A DNA stretch of 64,000 bases from Microbacterium sp. EYE_78. GTDB lineage: Bacteria > Actinomycetota > Actinomycetes > Actinomycetales > Microbacteriaceae. Position 1 is the first letter of the stretch; the number at the start of each line of letters is the position of its first letter. The notes beneath the pieces were generated by a model. The model was not told where the DNA came from, did not search any database, and was given only the letters and a program-made list of their open reading frames with translations. Below, in pieces: positions 53,461 to 61,581 of the stretch. The stretch is from the NCBI RefSeq assembly GCF_023149035.1, contig NZ_JAHXMY010000001.1, forward strand, positions 124,001 through 188,000, read 5' to 3'. A program made the position numbers and the translations under genes.

Positions 53461-54069
53461 TCAGCCCTGAGCGAGCAGGGCGTACAGCTTGCGACGCGCC
53501 TCGTCGAGGACGTCGACCGCCTGCTGCACCTGCTGCGGCGTGCCCGTACGACCGACCTGCGCGGCCGCCTGTGCGAGCTCGACACCGGCCTTGGGCAGCG
53601 CCGTCGCCCGTCCGCTCTCCTTGGGCGTGCTCTCCCACGGCGCGGATGTGCCGGTGCTCGATTCGGCCGCGAGGCGTCCGGCATCGGTCAGCGAGTAGGT
53701 CTTCCGACCGCCCGCTTCCTCTGCGACGATCAGGCCCTCGTCGGCGAGGAGCTGGAGCGTGGGGTAGACCGAGCCGGCGCTCGGCTTCCACGACCCGCCG
53801 CTGCGTGCGTCGATCTCCTGGATGATCTGGTAGCCGTGCATCGGCCGCTCCGCGAGCAGGGTGAGCACCGCCGTGCGCACATCGCCGCGACTCATCCGCG
53901 AGCCGCCGCTCGGTCGCTGCTCGAACGAGGACAGGACCTGCTCGACCTTCTCCCAGACGCCCGCACCGAGCGACCCGAGATCGTTCAGATTGAAGCCCTG
54001 CGAGCCGCCGAAGCCCCGCCCGCCGAAGCCCTGCGACCCGAAGCCTGAAGTACCGAATGAGCTGTTCAT
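53461..54069 (-). CDS. PadR family regulator with Gly/Phe-rich N-terminal extension
   Basis: This is a 202-residue protein with an AAGGAG ribosome site. The winged-helix domain (DVRTAVLTLLAERPMHGYQIIQEIDARSGGSWKPSAGSVYPTLQLLADEGLIVAEEAGGRKTYSLTDAG, about residues 62-130) is a typical PadR. It is preceded by a low-complexity stretch of Gly, Phe, Ser and Gln (FGTSGFGSQGFGGRGFGG, residues 5-22) and followed by about 70 residues predicted helical. It probably represses its own operon with the ABC1 gene; the palindrome at 54103-54112 is a candidate site. Confidence 0.88.
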   Translation of the reverse strand: MNSSFGTSGFGSQGFGGRGFGGSQGFNLNDLGSLGAGVWEKVEQVLSSFEQRPSGGSRMSRGDVRTAVLTLLAERPMHGYQIIQEIDARSGGSWKPSAGSVYPTLQLLADEGLIVAEEAGGRKTYSLTDAGRLAAESSTGTSAPWESTPKESGRATALPKAGVELAQAAAQVGRTGTPQQVQQAVDVLDEARRKLYALLAQG

Positions 54070-54102
54070 GATGTCTCCTTCGAAGTGGTGACCGATACCT
54101 GA

Positions 54103-54112
54103 CGATATATCG
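54103..54112. promoter_or_regulatory. Palindrome upstream of padR
   Basis: CGATATATCG is a perfect 10-base palindrome, 34 bases before the padR start, in an unusually AT-rich patch. PadR regulators commonly bind AT-rich palindromes of this size at their own promoters, which makes it a probable autoregulatory site. Confidence 0.5.
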
Positions 54113-54151
54113 CTCACAGTGGCCCGGGGCCGGTGCCAGAGGATTCCCAGG

Positions 54152-54181
54152 CGCTCGATCAGGACTTTTCTTGATCGAGCG
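54152..54181. repeat. 10-bp inverted repeat (bidirectional hairpin)
   Basis: CGCTCGATCA (54152-54161) and TGATCGAGCG (54172-54181) are perfect arms around GGACTTTTCT. In plus orientation the loop carries TTTT. It lies between the divergent padR and cell-wall genes, so it is not a terminator of either; it may be a regulatory DNA site or an RNA leader structure. The rest of the 245-base gap holds no other strong feature apart from the sites listed. Confidence 0.5.
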
Positions 54182-54199
54182 GGCGGCCCGGATGTCCAG

Positions 54200-54216
54200 G
54201 TAACGTTCGGGTAACG
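54200..54216 (+). promoter_or_regulatory. GTAACG direct repeat, MtrA-type site candidate
   Basis: GTAACG occurs at 54200-54205 and again at 54211-54216, exactly 11 bases apart (one helical turn), about 100 bases upstream of the cell-wall gene start. Direct repeats of GT(A/C)AC-type hexamers with this spacing resemble sites reported for the actinobacterial response regulator MtrA upstream of peptidoglycan-hydrolase genes. The match is by eye and by gene type. Confidence 0.45.
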
Positions 54217-54314
54217 CTCAGAAACCTAGGCCAGACTCCAACACTCGTGCCCGCCCGAACGGTCACGCGCGCTCATTCGAGTGTGTCTCTCGCTACACGG
54301 AACCACTTTTCTGC

Positions 54315-55355
54315 ATGCCTACTGACACGACGACTTCTGCCTCCCGCCGCTCCCTCCGTCTGGAGGGACGCCGCACCGAACGCCGACTCCGGCGTCGCCC
54401 ACTCCTCGTGGCGACCACCCTCACCGCCGCACTGGCCGTCGCTGCCAGCGCGACCGCGATGGCTCCCGCGCCGAGCGCCGCACAGCCGGACGAGGGCCGC
54501 CCCTCCATCGCGCTGGCGTCCTTCACGCAGGCACTCCCTGACACCCTGACCGCCGCCGTGGCCCCCACGACTCCGGTCTCGGAGGTCGACAGCGCCCTCG
54601 ATGGCGCGGACGCCGCCGTCGCGGCATCCGAGGACGTCACCGCCGACATCACCCGCTCCAAGCTGGACGTCGGCACCGACGACACCACGGTCGACACCGC
54701 TGACCTGCAGGATGCCGTCGGCCACCTCGAGGCCGTCTCGTCCATCCCCGTCCTCGACACCGAGGCCGCCGCCGCCGCTGTCGTCGCCGAGACCGAAGAG
54801 GTCACCGAGGCGACGAGCGCGTTGCGCGGACGCTTCGACGCCGCCGTCGAGAAGGAGAAGGAGCGCAAGGCCGAGGCCGCGCGCAAGGCCGCCGAGGCGA
54901 AGGCGAAGGCTGAGGCCGAGCGCAAGGCAGCCGAGGAGGCTGCCGCCGCCGAGGCCGCCGAGGAGTCGTCCTCCTCGTCCTCGAGCTCGTCCTCCTCGAC
55001 CGGCTCCAGCAGCGCGAAGGGCCTGTCCGGCGGCGCCGTCGGCGGCACCTCGCCGGCCGACGCGCAGGCCACCGCCCGCGGCATGATCGGCAACTACGGC
55101 TGGGGCGACGACCAGTTCTCGTGCCTCGTCTCGCTGTGGAACAAAGAGTCGGGCTGGAACTACCGGGCCTCGAACCCGTCCAGCGGCGCCTACGGCATCC
55201 CGCAGGCCCTCCCCGGCAGCAAGATGGGCTCGGCCGGCTCCGACTGGCAGACCAACCCCGCCACCCAGATCGCGTGGGGCCTCGGCTACATCGACGGCCG
55301 ATACGGCTCGCCGTGTGGCGCGTGGGGTCACTCGCAGTCCAACGGCTGGTACTGA
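54315..55355 (+). CDS. Secreted protein with coiled-coil and C-terminal lysozyme/transglycosylase-like domain
   Basis: This 346-residue exported protein has an Arg-rich N-terminus and a signal segment (LLVATTLTAALAVAASATAMA). An Ala/Asp/Thr-rich region follows, then an EKERKAEAARKAAEAKAKAEAERKAAEE coiled coil at about residues 178-215, a serine-rich linker, and a 90-residue C-terminal domain. That domain begins AQATARGMIGNYGWGDDQFSCLVSLWNKESGWNYRASNPSSGAYGIPQALPGSKM, with the catalytic-type Glu in NKESGW, as in soluble lytic transglycosylase/Rpf-like folds. It likely acts on peptidoglycan during growth or division. Confidence 0.85.
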   Translation: MPTDTTTSASRRSLRLEGRRTERRLRRRPLLVATTLTAALAVAASATAMAPAPSAAQPDEGRPSIALASFTQALPDTLTAAVAPTTPVSEVDSALDGADAAVAASEDVTADITRSKLDVGTDDTTVDTADLQDAVGHLEAVSSIPVLDTEAAAAAVVAETEEVTEATSALRGRFDAAVEKEKERKAEAARKAAEAKAKAEAERKAAEEAAAAEAAEESSSSSSSSSSSTGSSSAKGLSGGAVGGTSPADAQATARGMIGNYGWGDDQFSCLVSLWNKESGWNYRASNPSSGAYGIPQALPGSKMGSAGSDWQTNPATQIAWGLGYIDGRYGSPCGAWGHSQSNGWY

Positions 55356-55370
55356 CCTCCGCTGCACCCG

Positions 55371-55418
55371 CGGATGCCGCGGGGCGACCGACACTCGTCG
55401 GGAGCCCCGCGGCATCCG
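55371..55418 (+). terminator. Terminator after the cell-wall protein gene
   Basis: A 15-base perfect outer stem (55371-55385 with 55404-55418) encloses a second small stem CCGAC-ACTC-GTCGG. It starts 15 bases after the stop codon and is followed by TCGTTT. It is a strong rho-independent candidate for the plus-strand gene. Confidence 0.8.
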
Positions 55419-55547
55419 TCGTTTCACGGGCCCGTCGCGCGCTCGCGTGCCGAACGGCGGAGATCCGGCGCGGCTCGCCGTGGCCGGCGGCTGTCGGCGG
55501 CGTGTCGGGGGACGTCTCCGCCAGACGGCACCGGCGGAGGGCCCGGC

Positions 55548-56840
55548 TCAGGCGGTGAAGAAGGCCTCGGCGACGCGGGACAGGTCGTGAAGGTCGCTGA
55601 CGCCGGCGAGTTCGCGCGCCGAGTGCATCGACAGGATCGGGATGCCGACGTCCACGGTCGCGATGCCCAGACGCGTCGCGGTGATCGGGCCGATCGTCGA
55701 ACCGCAGGGGACCGCGTTGTTCGAGACGAACTCCTGCGATCCGACCCCGGCGGCGTCGCACCAGCCGTGCCAGGCAGCCGCTCCGGCGCCGTCGGTGGCG
55801 TAGCGCTGGTTGGCGTTGATCTTGAGGATCGGTCCCGAGCCGAGGCGCGGCTGGACCACCGGGTCGTGCTTGTCGGCGTAGTTCGGGTGCACGGCGTGGC
55901 CGACGTCGCTCGAGACGCACCACGAGTCGGCGAGCGAGCGCAGCTGCTGCTCGCGGTCGGCGCCCAGCGAGAGCTGCACGCGCTCGAGCACGTCCGCGAG
56001 GAAGGGCCCCGCCGCCCCCGACCGCGTCGCCGAGCCCACCTCCTCGTGGTCGAAGACCGCGAGCATCGCGATGCGCCGTGCGTCGAACCCGTCGGCGACC
56101 CGCTCGAGCGCCGCGACCCCGGCATGCACGGACGCGAGGTCGTCGAGGCGGCCGGACGCGAAGAACACGTCGTCCTTGCCGAAGACGGCGCCGCGAGCAG
56201 CATCCGCCGTCACGACGTCGTAGCCGCGGATGCGGGATGCGTCGACGCCCGCATCGGTAGCGAGCTCGCCGAGCAGGTCGGCCGCGTCGGCGTCGCCGAG
56301 CCCCCACACCGGCTGCGTCTGACGCTGACGGTCGAGAGCGAGACCGTCGTTCACCTCCCGATCGAGGTGGATCGCCAACTGCGGCAGCCGCAGGAGCGCC
56401 CCGGTCGCGGCGAGGACGCTCGTGCCGTCGTCGAGGACGAGTCGCCCCGCGAGGCGCAGCTCGCGGTCGAGCCACGAGTTCAGCAGCGGCCCGCCGTACA
56501 CCTCGACGCCCGCCTGCAGCCAGCCGTGGCTCCCGGTCGTCGGACGCGGCTTGAGCTTGAGTGCCGGGGAGTCGCTGTGCGCCCCGAAGACGTGGATGCC
56601 GGTGGCGGCATCCGCCCCGGACGGCACCACCCACGCGAGCACGGCGCCGTCGCGAACGACCAGGAACCGCCCGCCCGGCTGCGCCGGCCATGCCTCGCGC
56701 TCGTCCAGCTCGCGGAACCCCGCCTCGAGGAGCCGCCGGGCGACCTCGGCAGCGGCGTGGTAGCTCGACGGGGCGGCGGCGACGAAGTCGGCGAGGTCGG
56801 CGGCGTGCTCGAGGGCGGCGGAGCCGGTGGGCGTGGGCAT
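55548..56840 (-). CDS. M18 family aspartyl aminopeptidase-like metallopeptidase
   Basis: This 430-residue enzyme has a GGAGG site before the ATG. It shows FGAHSDSPALKLKP (metal-binding His and Asp), VFFASGRLDDLASVHAGVAALE, MLAVFDHEEVGSATRSGAAGPF with the catalytic Glu pair, SSDVGHAVHPNYADKHDP, and IPILSMHSARELAGVSD with the last metal His. M18 enzymes remove N-terminal acidic residues using two metal ions. The first start in the MPTPTGSAALEHA region gives the expected length. Confidence 0.92.
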   Translation of the reverse strand: MPTPTGSAALEHAADLADFVAAAPSSYHAAAEVARRLLEAGFRELDEREAWPAQPGGRFLVVRDGAVLAWVVPSGADAATGIHVFGAHSDSPALKLKPRPTTGSHGWLQAGVEVYGGPLLNSWLDRELRLAGRLVLDDGTSVLAATGALLRLPQLAIHLDREVNDGLALDRQRQTQPVWGLGDADAADLLGELATDAGVDASRIRGYDVVTADAARGAVFGKDDVFFASGRLDDLASVHAGVAALERVADGFDARRIAMLAVFDHEEVGSATRSGAAGPFLADVLERVQLSLGADREQQLRSLADSWCVSSDVGHAVHPNYADKHDPVVQPRLGSGPILKINANQRYATDGAGAAAWHGWCDAAGVGSQEFVSNNAVPCGSTIGPITATRLGIATVDVGIPILSMHSARELAGVSDLHDLSRVAEAFFTA

Positions 56841-56961
56841 GGGGAACCTCCGAGAGGGGATGCCGGGCGGGGACCTTTCGATCGTAGTTTCCCGGTGGCG
56901 CAGCATCGCGGCGGCGCAACCCCGTGGCGCCGTCGCGGCCGAAGGCGGTAGACCGGGGCGC

Positions 56962-58194
56962 ATGGCGAAGAAGGACGATGCGATCACCCTCGAGGTCGAC
57001 GGGCACGAGGTGCGCCTCTCGAGCCCCGAGAAGATCGTCTTCCCCGACCAGGCGATCACCAAGCGCGACCTCGCCGAGTACTACCTCGCCGTCGCCGAGG
57101 GCGCGATCCGCGGCGTCGCCGATCGGCCGATGGTCCTCAAGCGCTTCGTGAAGGGCATCGACCAGGAGGCCTTCTTCCAGAAGCGGGTTCCCGAGAACCG
57201 GCCGGACTTCGTCTCGTCGGCGACCCTGCGGTACGCCTCGGGGACGAGCGCCGAAGAGGCCGTGATCCGGGATGCCGCGGGGCTGGTCTGGGCGGTGGGG
57301 CTCGGATGCCTCGACCTCAACCCGCATCCGGTGCGCGCCGACGACCTCGACCACCCCGACGAGCTCCGGATCGACCTCGACCCGATGCCCGGGGTCGAAT
57401 GGTCCCAGATCGTCGACGTGGCCTTCGTCGCCCGTGACGTTCTCGACGACGTGGGACTCGTGGGCTGGCCGAAGACGTCGGGGTCGCGCGGCATCCACAT
57501 CCTCGTTCGCACCGACCGCGCGCACGACTACCCTGCGGTGCGACTCGCGGCCCAGGCCTTCGCCCGCGAGGTCGAGAACCGGGCGCCGGGCCTTGCGACC
57601 GCGCACTGGTGGAAGGAGGAACGCGGCGAGAGCGTGTTCGTCGACTTCAACCAGAACGCGAAGGACCGCACGGTCGCCTCCGCCTACTCCGTGCGCCCGC
57701 TGCCGGACGCGCGCGTGTCGACCCCCGTCGACTGGGACGAGTTGCGGGAGATCCGGCCGGAGTCCTTCACCGTCCGCACCGTGCCCGCTCGGTTCGCCGA
57801 GCGGGGCGACCCGCACGCGGCCATCGACGACGCGCCCGGCTCGCTCGCCGCGCTCCTCGAGCTCGCCGACCGGCTGGGACCCGCCGAGCGTGCGCCGCGC
57901 GGGGGCGACGGGTCGGGCCGGCGGCAGTCGACGATGCCGCTCATCGAGATCTCGCGAGCCGCGACGAAGGACGAGGCGCTCGAGGGCCTCGAGCGGTGGA
58001 AGCGTCGCCACCCCGACGTCGTGGCGAAGCTCTCGCCCGCCGACGTGCTCGTCGACGGCATGCGCGGGTCGAGCTCGCTCTGGTATCGCGTCCGCGTCAA
58101 CCTGCAGCACGTTCCCGACGCCGAACGGCCCGCCCAGGAGCCGCTCGAGGTCGACTACGACCCGTGGACGCGCTCCTCGGGTCGAGGCTCCTGA
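56962..58194 (+). CDS. Stand-alone LigD-type polymerase domain protein (AEP primase-polymerase)
   Basis: This 410-residue protein corresponds to the polymerase domain of LigD, an archaeo-eukaryotic primase fold. It has SSPEKIVFPDQAITKRDLAEYYLAVA, LRIDLDPMPGVEWSQIVDVA with the catalytic Asp pair, KTSGSRGIHILVRT, and FVDFNQNAKDRTVASAYSVRPLPDARVSTPVDWDEL with the third Asp. In bacterial non-homologous end joining this domain fills gaps at DNA breaks using ribo- or deoxynucleotides. No ligase domain, Ku gene or phosphoesterase is nearby; this is a separate PolD-like protein as in some mycobacteria. Confidence 0.9.
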   Translation: MAKKDDAITLEVDGHEVRLSSPEKIVFPDQAITKRDLAEYYLAVAEGAIRGVADRPMVLKRFVKGIDQEAFFQKRVPENRPDFVSSATLRYASGTSAEEAVIRDAAGLVWAVGLGCLDLNPHPVRADDLDHPDELRIDLDPMPGVEWSQIVDVAFVARDVLDDVGLVGWPKTSGSRGIHILVRTDRAHDYPAVRLAAQAFAREVENRAPGLATAHWWKEERGESVFVDFNQNAKDRTVASAYSVRPLPDARVSTPVDWDELREIRPESFTVRTVPARFAERGDPHAAIDDAPGSLAALLELADRLGPAERAPRGGDGSGRRQSTMPLIEISRAATKDEALEGLERWKRRHPDVVAKLSPADVLVDGMRGSSSLWYRVRVNLQHVPDAERPAQEPLEVDYDPWTRSSGRGS

Positions 58195-59768
58195 GCGTCC
58201 TCCTCGCGGCGACCCGATCCCAGCGCGAAGGTCGCGCCGAGCCCGATGACGAGGAAGCCCGCTGCCGTCAGCGCCGCCGCGCGCGTGCCGTCGGAGAAGG
58301 CGGTGCGGGCGGCATCCGCGGCCACGGCGTTCGACGGATCGGCCTCGAGGCCGGCGATCGCGGCGCCCGCCGAGTCGACGACCGCCGAGACGACCGTATC
58401 GGCCGTCTCGTGGGGCACGCCCGCGTCATCGAGGGATGACGCGAGCACGCCGCCGGTGGTCGTGAACAGCACGGTGCCGAGGATGGCGACGCCGAGCGCC
58501 GAGCCGACCTGTCGGGCGGTCGACTGGATGCCGGAACCCTGGCCGGACTTCTCGACCGGGACGTCCTGCAGGATGACGCCCGTGAGCTGCGCCGTGGCGA
58601 GACCCACGCCGAACCCGTACACGCCGAGCGCCGGGATCAGCCAGCCCCACGCGGCCTCCGGTCCGATGACGAAACCGGCCCACGCGATGCCGATGATCTC
58701 GGCCAGGATGCCGACGCGCACCACGCCGACCGCGGGCACGCGGCCGCTCAGCGCCCCCGCGGCGCCACTCGCGACGAACGACCCGCCGGCGAGTGCGAGG
58801 AGGAGGAACCCGACCTGCAGGGCGTCGAAGCCGAGCACGAACTGCAGCCACAGCGGCAGGGCGAGGATGAGACCGAACTCGCCCAACGAGACGACGAGCG
58901 CCGCGATGTTGCCGTTCCGGAACGACGAGATCCGGAACAGCGAGAACTCGATGAGGGCGTCCTGACCGCGGCGCGTGCGGCGCAGCCCCCACCAGACGAA
59001 CAGGACGAGCGCCACGAGGGTCAGCGCGAAGGCGAACGGGATGGGCGAGATCGCCAACGGCCACGACCAGCCGCCGATCGCGAGGCCGTCCTCGGCCGTC
59101 CACCAGCCGAACGAACGTCCTTCGATCAGACCGAACACGAGCGAGCCGAAGAGCAGCACCGACAGCGCGGCACCGACGCCGTCGATCGAGCGGCGGCCTG
59201 CGCCGCGAGACTCCGCGACGGTCAGGACGACGCCGACGACGATGATGACGCCGAGGGGCACGTTGATGCCGAACGCCCAGCGCCACGAGAACGCCGTCGT
59301 CAGCCACCCGCCGAGGAGGGGCCCGACCGCCGCCATGCCGCCGATGGTCGATCCCCAGACGGCGAAGGCGATGCCGCGCTCGCGTCCGCGGAACGTGGAG
59401 TTGATGAGCGACAGCGTCGTGGGGAGGATCATCGCCCCGCCGACGCCCTGGACGAAACGGGACAGGATCAGCAGTTCACCGGTCGGCGCCAGCGACGCCA
59501 GCACCGACGACGCCGCGAAGATCGAGACGCCGAGGAGCATCACCCTGCGCCTGCCGAAGCGGTCGGCGAAGGCGCCGAACAGCAGCAGCAGCGAGGCGAA
59601 GACGAGGGTGTAGACCTCCTGCACCCACTGGACCTCGGTGGAGCTGATGCCGAGCTCCTCGACGATCGACGGCACCGCGACGTTCACGATCGTCGAGTCG
59701 ACGATGATGAGCGAGACGGCGACGCTGATGAAGACGAGACCGAGCCACCGCCGCGATTCCTTCGCCAT
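58155..59768 (-). CDS. MFS multidrug exporter, DHA2 family
   Basis: This 537-residue, roughly 14-span membrane protein shows LIIVDSTIVNVAVPSIVEELGISSTEVQWVQEVYTL at the first span, GAFADRFGRRRVMLLG as motif A and GPLLGGWLTTAFSWRWAFGINVP as motif C. It is distinct from the exporter at 1651 and has no adjacent regulator. Its 3' end overlaps the end of the convergent LigD-like gene by 40 bases. An AT-rich 60-base leader upstream contains no clear operator. Confidence 0.9.
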   Translation of the reverse strand: MAKESRRWLGLVFISVAVSLIIVDSTIVNVAVPSIVEELGISSTEVQWVQEVYTLVFASLLLLFGAFADRFGRRRVMLLGVSIFAASSVLASLAPTGELLILSRFVQGVGGAMILPTTLSLINSTFRGRERGIAFAVWGSTIGGMAAVGPLLGGWLTTAFSWRWAFGINVPLGVIIVVGVVLTVAESRGAGRRSIDGVGAALSVLLFGSLVFGLIEGRSFGWWTAEDGLAIGGWSWPLAISPIPFAFALTLVALVLFVWWGLRRTRRGQDALIEFSLFRISSFRNGNIAALVVSLGEFGLILALPLWLQFVLGFDALQVGFLLLALAGGSFVASGAAGALSGRVPAVGVVRVGILAEIIGIAWAGFVIGPEAAWGWLIPALGVYGFGVGLATAQLTGVILQDVPVEKSGQGSGIQSTARQVGSALGVAILGTVLFTTTGGVLASSLDDAGVPHETADTVVSAVVDSAGAAIAGLEADPSNAVAADAARTAFSDGTRAAALTAAGFLVIGLGATFALGSGRREEDAQEPRPEERVHGS

Positions 59769-59835
59769 GAGATTTACCTCGCTTTTCTAGCAATTCGACA
59801 GCGATAGTACTCCTCTCGGCGACGTGCGAAACCCG

Positions 59836-60330
59836 TCAGATCCTGTGGATCTCGACGGAGCGGATCTCACCGGCGTCGAGCGCGAGGGTCATCAGCGTGT
59901 GATCGGGCTGACGACGGCGGTCGGTGGGCGATCCGGGGTTGAGCAGGCGCATCCCGCCTGGGGTGGTCGTGTCCCACGGGATGTGGCTGTGCCCGAAGAC
60001 GAGCAGGTCTACGTCCGGGAACGCGGCATCCATCCGTTCCTCGCGTCGTTGCTTCTGCCCGGTCTCGTGGACGACGGCGAAGCGGACGCCCTCGACGTCG
60101 CGCCGCGCGACCTCGGGCAGCTCGGCCCGAAGGTCGTCGCCGTCGTTGTTGCCGTAGACGCCGACGACGTCCCCGTGCCCGCGCAGGTCGTGGAGGACGG
60201 ATGCCGCGACCCAGTCGCCGGCGTGGGTGATGAGATCGGCGGCGTCCGCCGCGCGGAGCACCGCGTCCGGCAGCCGCCGCGCACGGCCGGGGATGTGCGT
60301 GTCGGAGATCAGCAGCAGGCGGGTGGTCAC
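59836..60330 (-). CDS. YfcE/MJ0936-type metallophosphoesterase
   Basis: This 164-residue protein has the calcineurin-like metal motifs LLISDTHIPGRARRLP, LITHAGDWVA, VYGNNDGDD, and LLVFGHSHIPW with the final PGSPTDRRRQ. Small proteins of this type hydrolyse phosphodiesters, for example 2',3'-cAMP in vitro. The start ATG is the natural one. It stands alone. Confidence 0.9.
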   Translation of the reverse strand: MTTRLLLISDTHIPGRARRLPDAVLRAADAADLITHAGDWVAASVLHDLRGHGDVVGVYGNNDGDDLRAELPEVARRDVEGVRFAVVHETGQKQRREERMDAAFPDVDLLVFGHSHIPWDTTTPGGMRLLNPGSPTDRRRQPDHTLMTLALDAGEIRSVEIHRI

Positions 60331-60455
60331 CGCGGAAGGGTAGCCGAGGCGCCCGCGGGAGGACAGCCCCTGCGCCCTCCCCCGGTCGACGACGAAGGTG
60401 GATGCCTGCCCCGTCGAGCTCTCGGCGGTGGCGACCCCGACGGAAGGACCCCATC

Positions 60456-60776
60456 ATGAGCACCCCCGACCTCCCCGGCGACGACGGCATCCGCATCGAC
60501 CCGAACGACGCGCCCACCGGTGACACCACCGTCGGCGACACGGCCGCCGCGGACGCCGAGTTCGAAGGGCGACCGATCAGCGACGCGACGACCGGTGACG
60601 ACTCCGCCACGTCGGCCGATGCGGGCTTCGGCGACAGCGCCCCCGAGGGCTTCTCCTCCGACACCGAGGAGACATATGCCGCAACCGACATCCAGCCCGA
60701 GTCGCAGGGTCAGGACCCGGTGGTGGCGGAGCTCGGCGAAGAGGGCGAGGGCGACCTGTCGCCCGAGGACCTCTGA
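60456..60776 (+). CDS. Small acidic hypothetical protein
   Basis: This 106-residue soluble protein is rich in Asp, Glu, Gly and Thr with almost no basic residues and no lysine. It contains no recognisable domain and no cysteine. GGAAGGA lies 8 bases before the ATG, so expression is likely. It is probably intrinsically disordered. It lies 22 bases upstream of the CtaG-like gene and may share its transcript. No function assigned. Confidence 0.7.
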   Translation: MSTPDLPGDDGIRIDPNDAPTGDTTVGDTAAADAEFEGRPISDATTGDDSATSADAGFGDSAPEGFSSDTEETYAATDIQPESQGQDPVVAELGEEGEGDLSPEDL

Positions 60777-60798
60777 CACGGACACCATCGGAGCAGGG

Positions 60799-61581
60799 AT
60801 GGACGGTCACGGTCACGGGGCGTCGAGCCCGGCGGTGGCCGTCGCCCTGCTCGCTCCCTTCGCGGTCGCCGCGCTCACGTACGCCGTCGCCGCGGCGCAC
60901 GAGTCCCGGCGCGGACGGGCCTGGCCGCTGCATCGGACGGTGATGTGGATGCTGGGGCTCGCGCTCCCGGCATCCGCGGTGTTCGTCGTGCTCACCGGCG
61001 CAGTGTCCGCCACCGTGCATGCGGCGATGCACGTCGCCGTCGGCATGGCGGCGCCGGTCCTGCTCGTGTGGGCGGCCCCCGTCACCCTCGCCCTCCGAAC
61101 ACTCGCCGTGACCCCCGCCCGCAGGGTCAGCCGCGTGCTGCGGTCCGCACTGGTGCGAGCGGTCGGCCATCCGGTCACGGCGGCCGTGCTGAGCGTCGGG
61201 ACGCTGTGGCTCCTGCACCGCACCGAGCTCCTCGCCGTCCTCACCGCGCATCCGCTCGGTCACGCGGCGCTCCTCCTCCACTTCCTGGCCGCGGGTGTGC
61301 TGTTCACCGCCGCCGTCGCCCCGGTCGACCCCTCGCCGCATCGCGCGTCGCTGCGCACCCGCGCCGTGGTGCTCGCGGCGGCCGCGGCGGCCCATGGCAT
61401 CCTGTCGAAGCTCGTATACGTCGACGCCGGCGGCGCGGATGAGCGCGCCGGGGCGCAGATCATGTTCTCCGGGGGCGATGCGGTCGACCTCGCGCTGATG
61501 CTGGCGCTGTGCGCCCAGTGGTATCGCGCGGCGGGACGCACCCTGTCGCGGCGATCGCCGGCGCTGCGGGGCACCGCATGA
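60799..61581 (+). CDS. CtaG-type cytochrome c oxidase assembly membrane protein (caa3_CtaG)
   Basis: This is a 260-residue membrane protein with about seven spans. The N-terminus MDGHGHG carries a small histidine cluster. It shows VHAAMHVAVGMAAPVLLVWAAPVTLALR and GHAALLLHFLAAGVLFTAAVAPVDPSPHR, followed by AAHGILSKLVY, the conserved His-rich segments of this family. It is thought to aid copper delivery or assembly of oxidases. Its last codon overlaps the next gene by ATGA; that gene encodes the frequently associated DUF2243 protein. Confidence 0.85.
   Translation: MDGHGHGASSPAVAVALLAPFAVAALTYAVAAAHESRRGRAWPLHRTVMWMLGLALPASAVFVVLTGAVSATVHAAMHVAVGMAAPVLLVWAAPVTLALRTLAVTPARRVSRVLRSALVRAVGHPVTAAVLSVGTLWLLHRTELLAVLTAHPLGHAALLLHFLAAGVLFTAAVAPVDPSPHRASLRTRAVVLAAAAAAHGILSKLVYVDAGGADERAGAQIMFSGGDAVDLALMLALCAQWYRAAGRTLSRRSPALRGTA

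Noticed and set aside
54802..58110. An 1102-codon minus-strand open frame
   Set aside because: It runs antisense through the cell-wall and LigD genes and out of phase with the M18 gene. Composition is the usual high-GC shadow type with no domain.
59769..59835. AT-rich leader of the second DHA2 exporter as an operator
   Set aside because: Possible half-symmetric words (ATCGCT/AGCGAG) are too short and imperfect to support a site.
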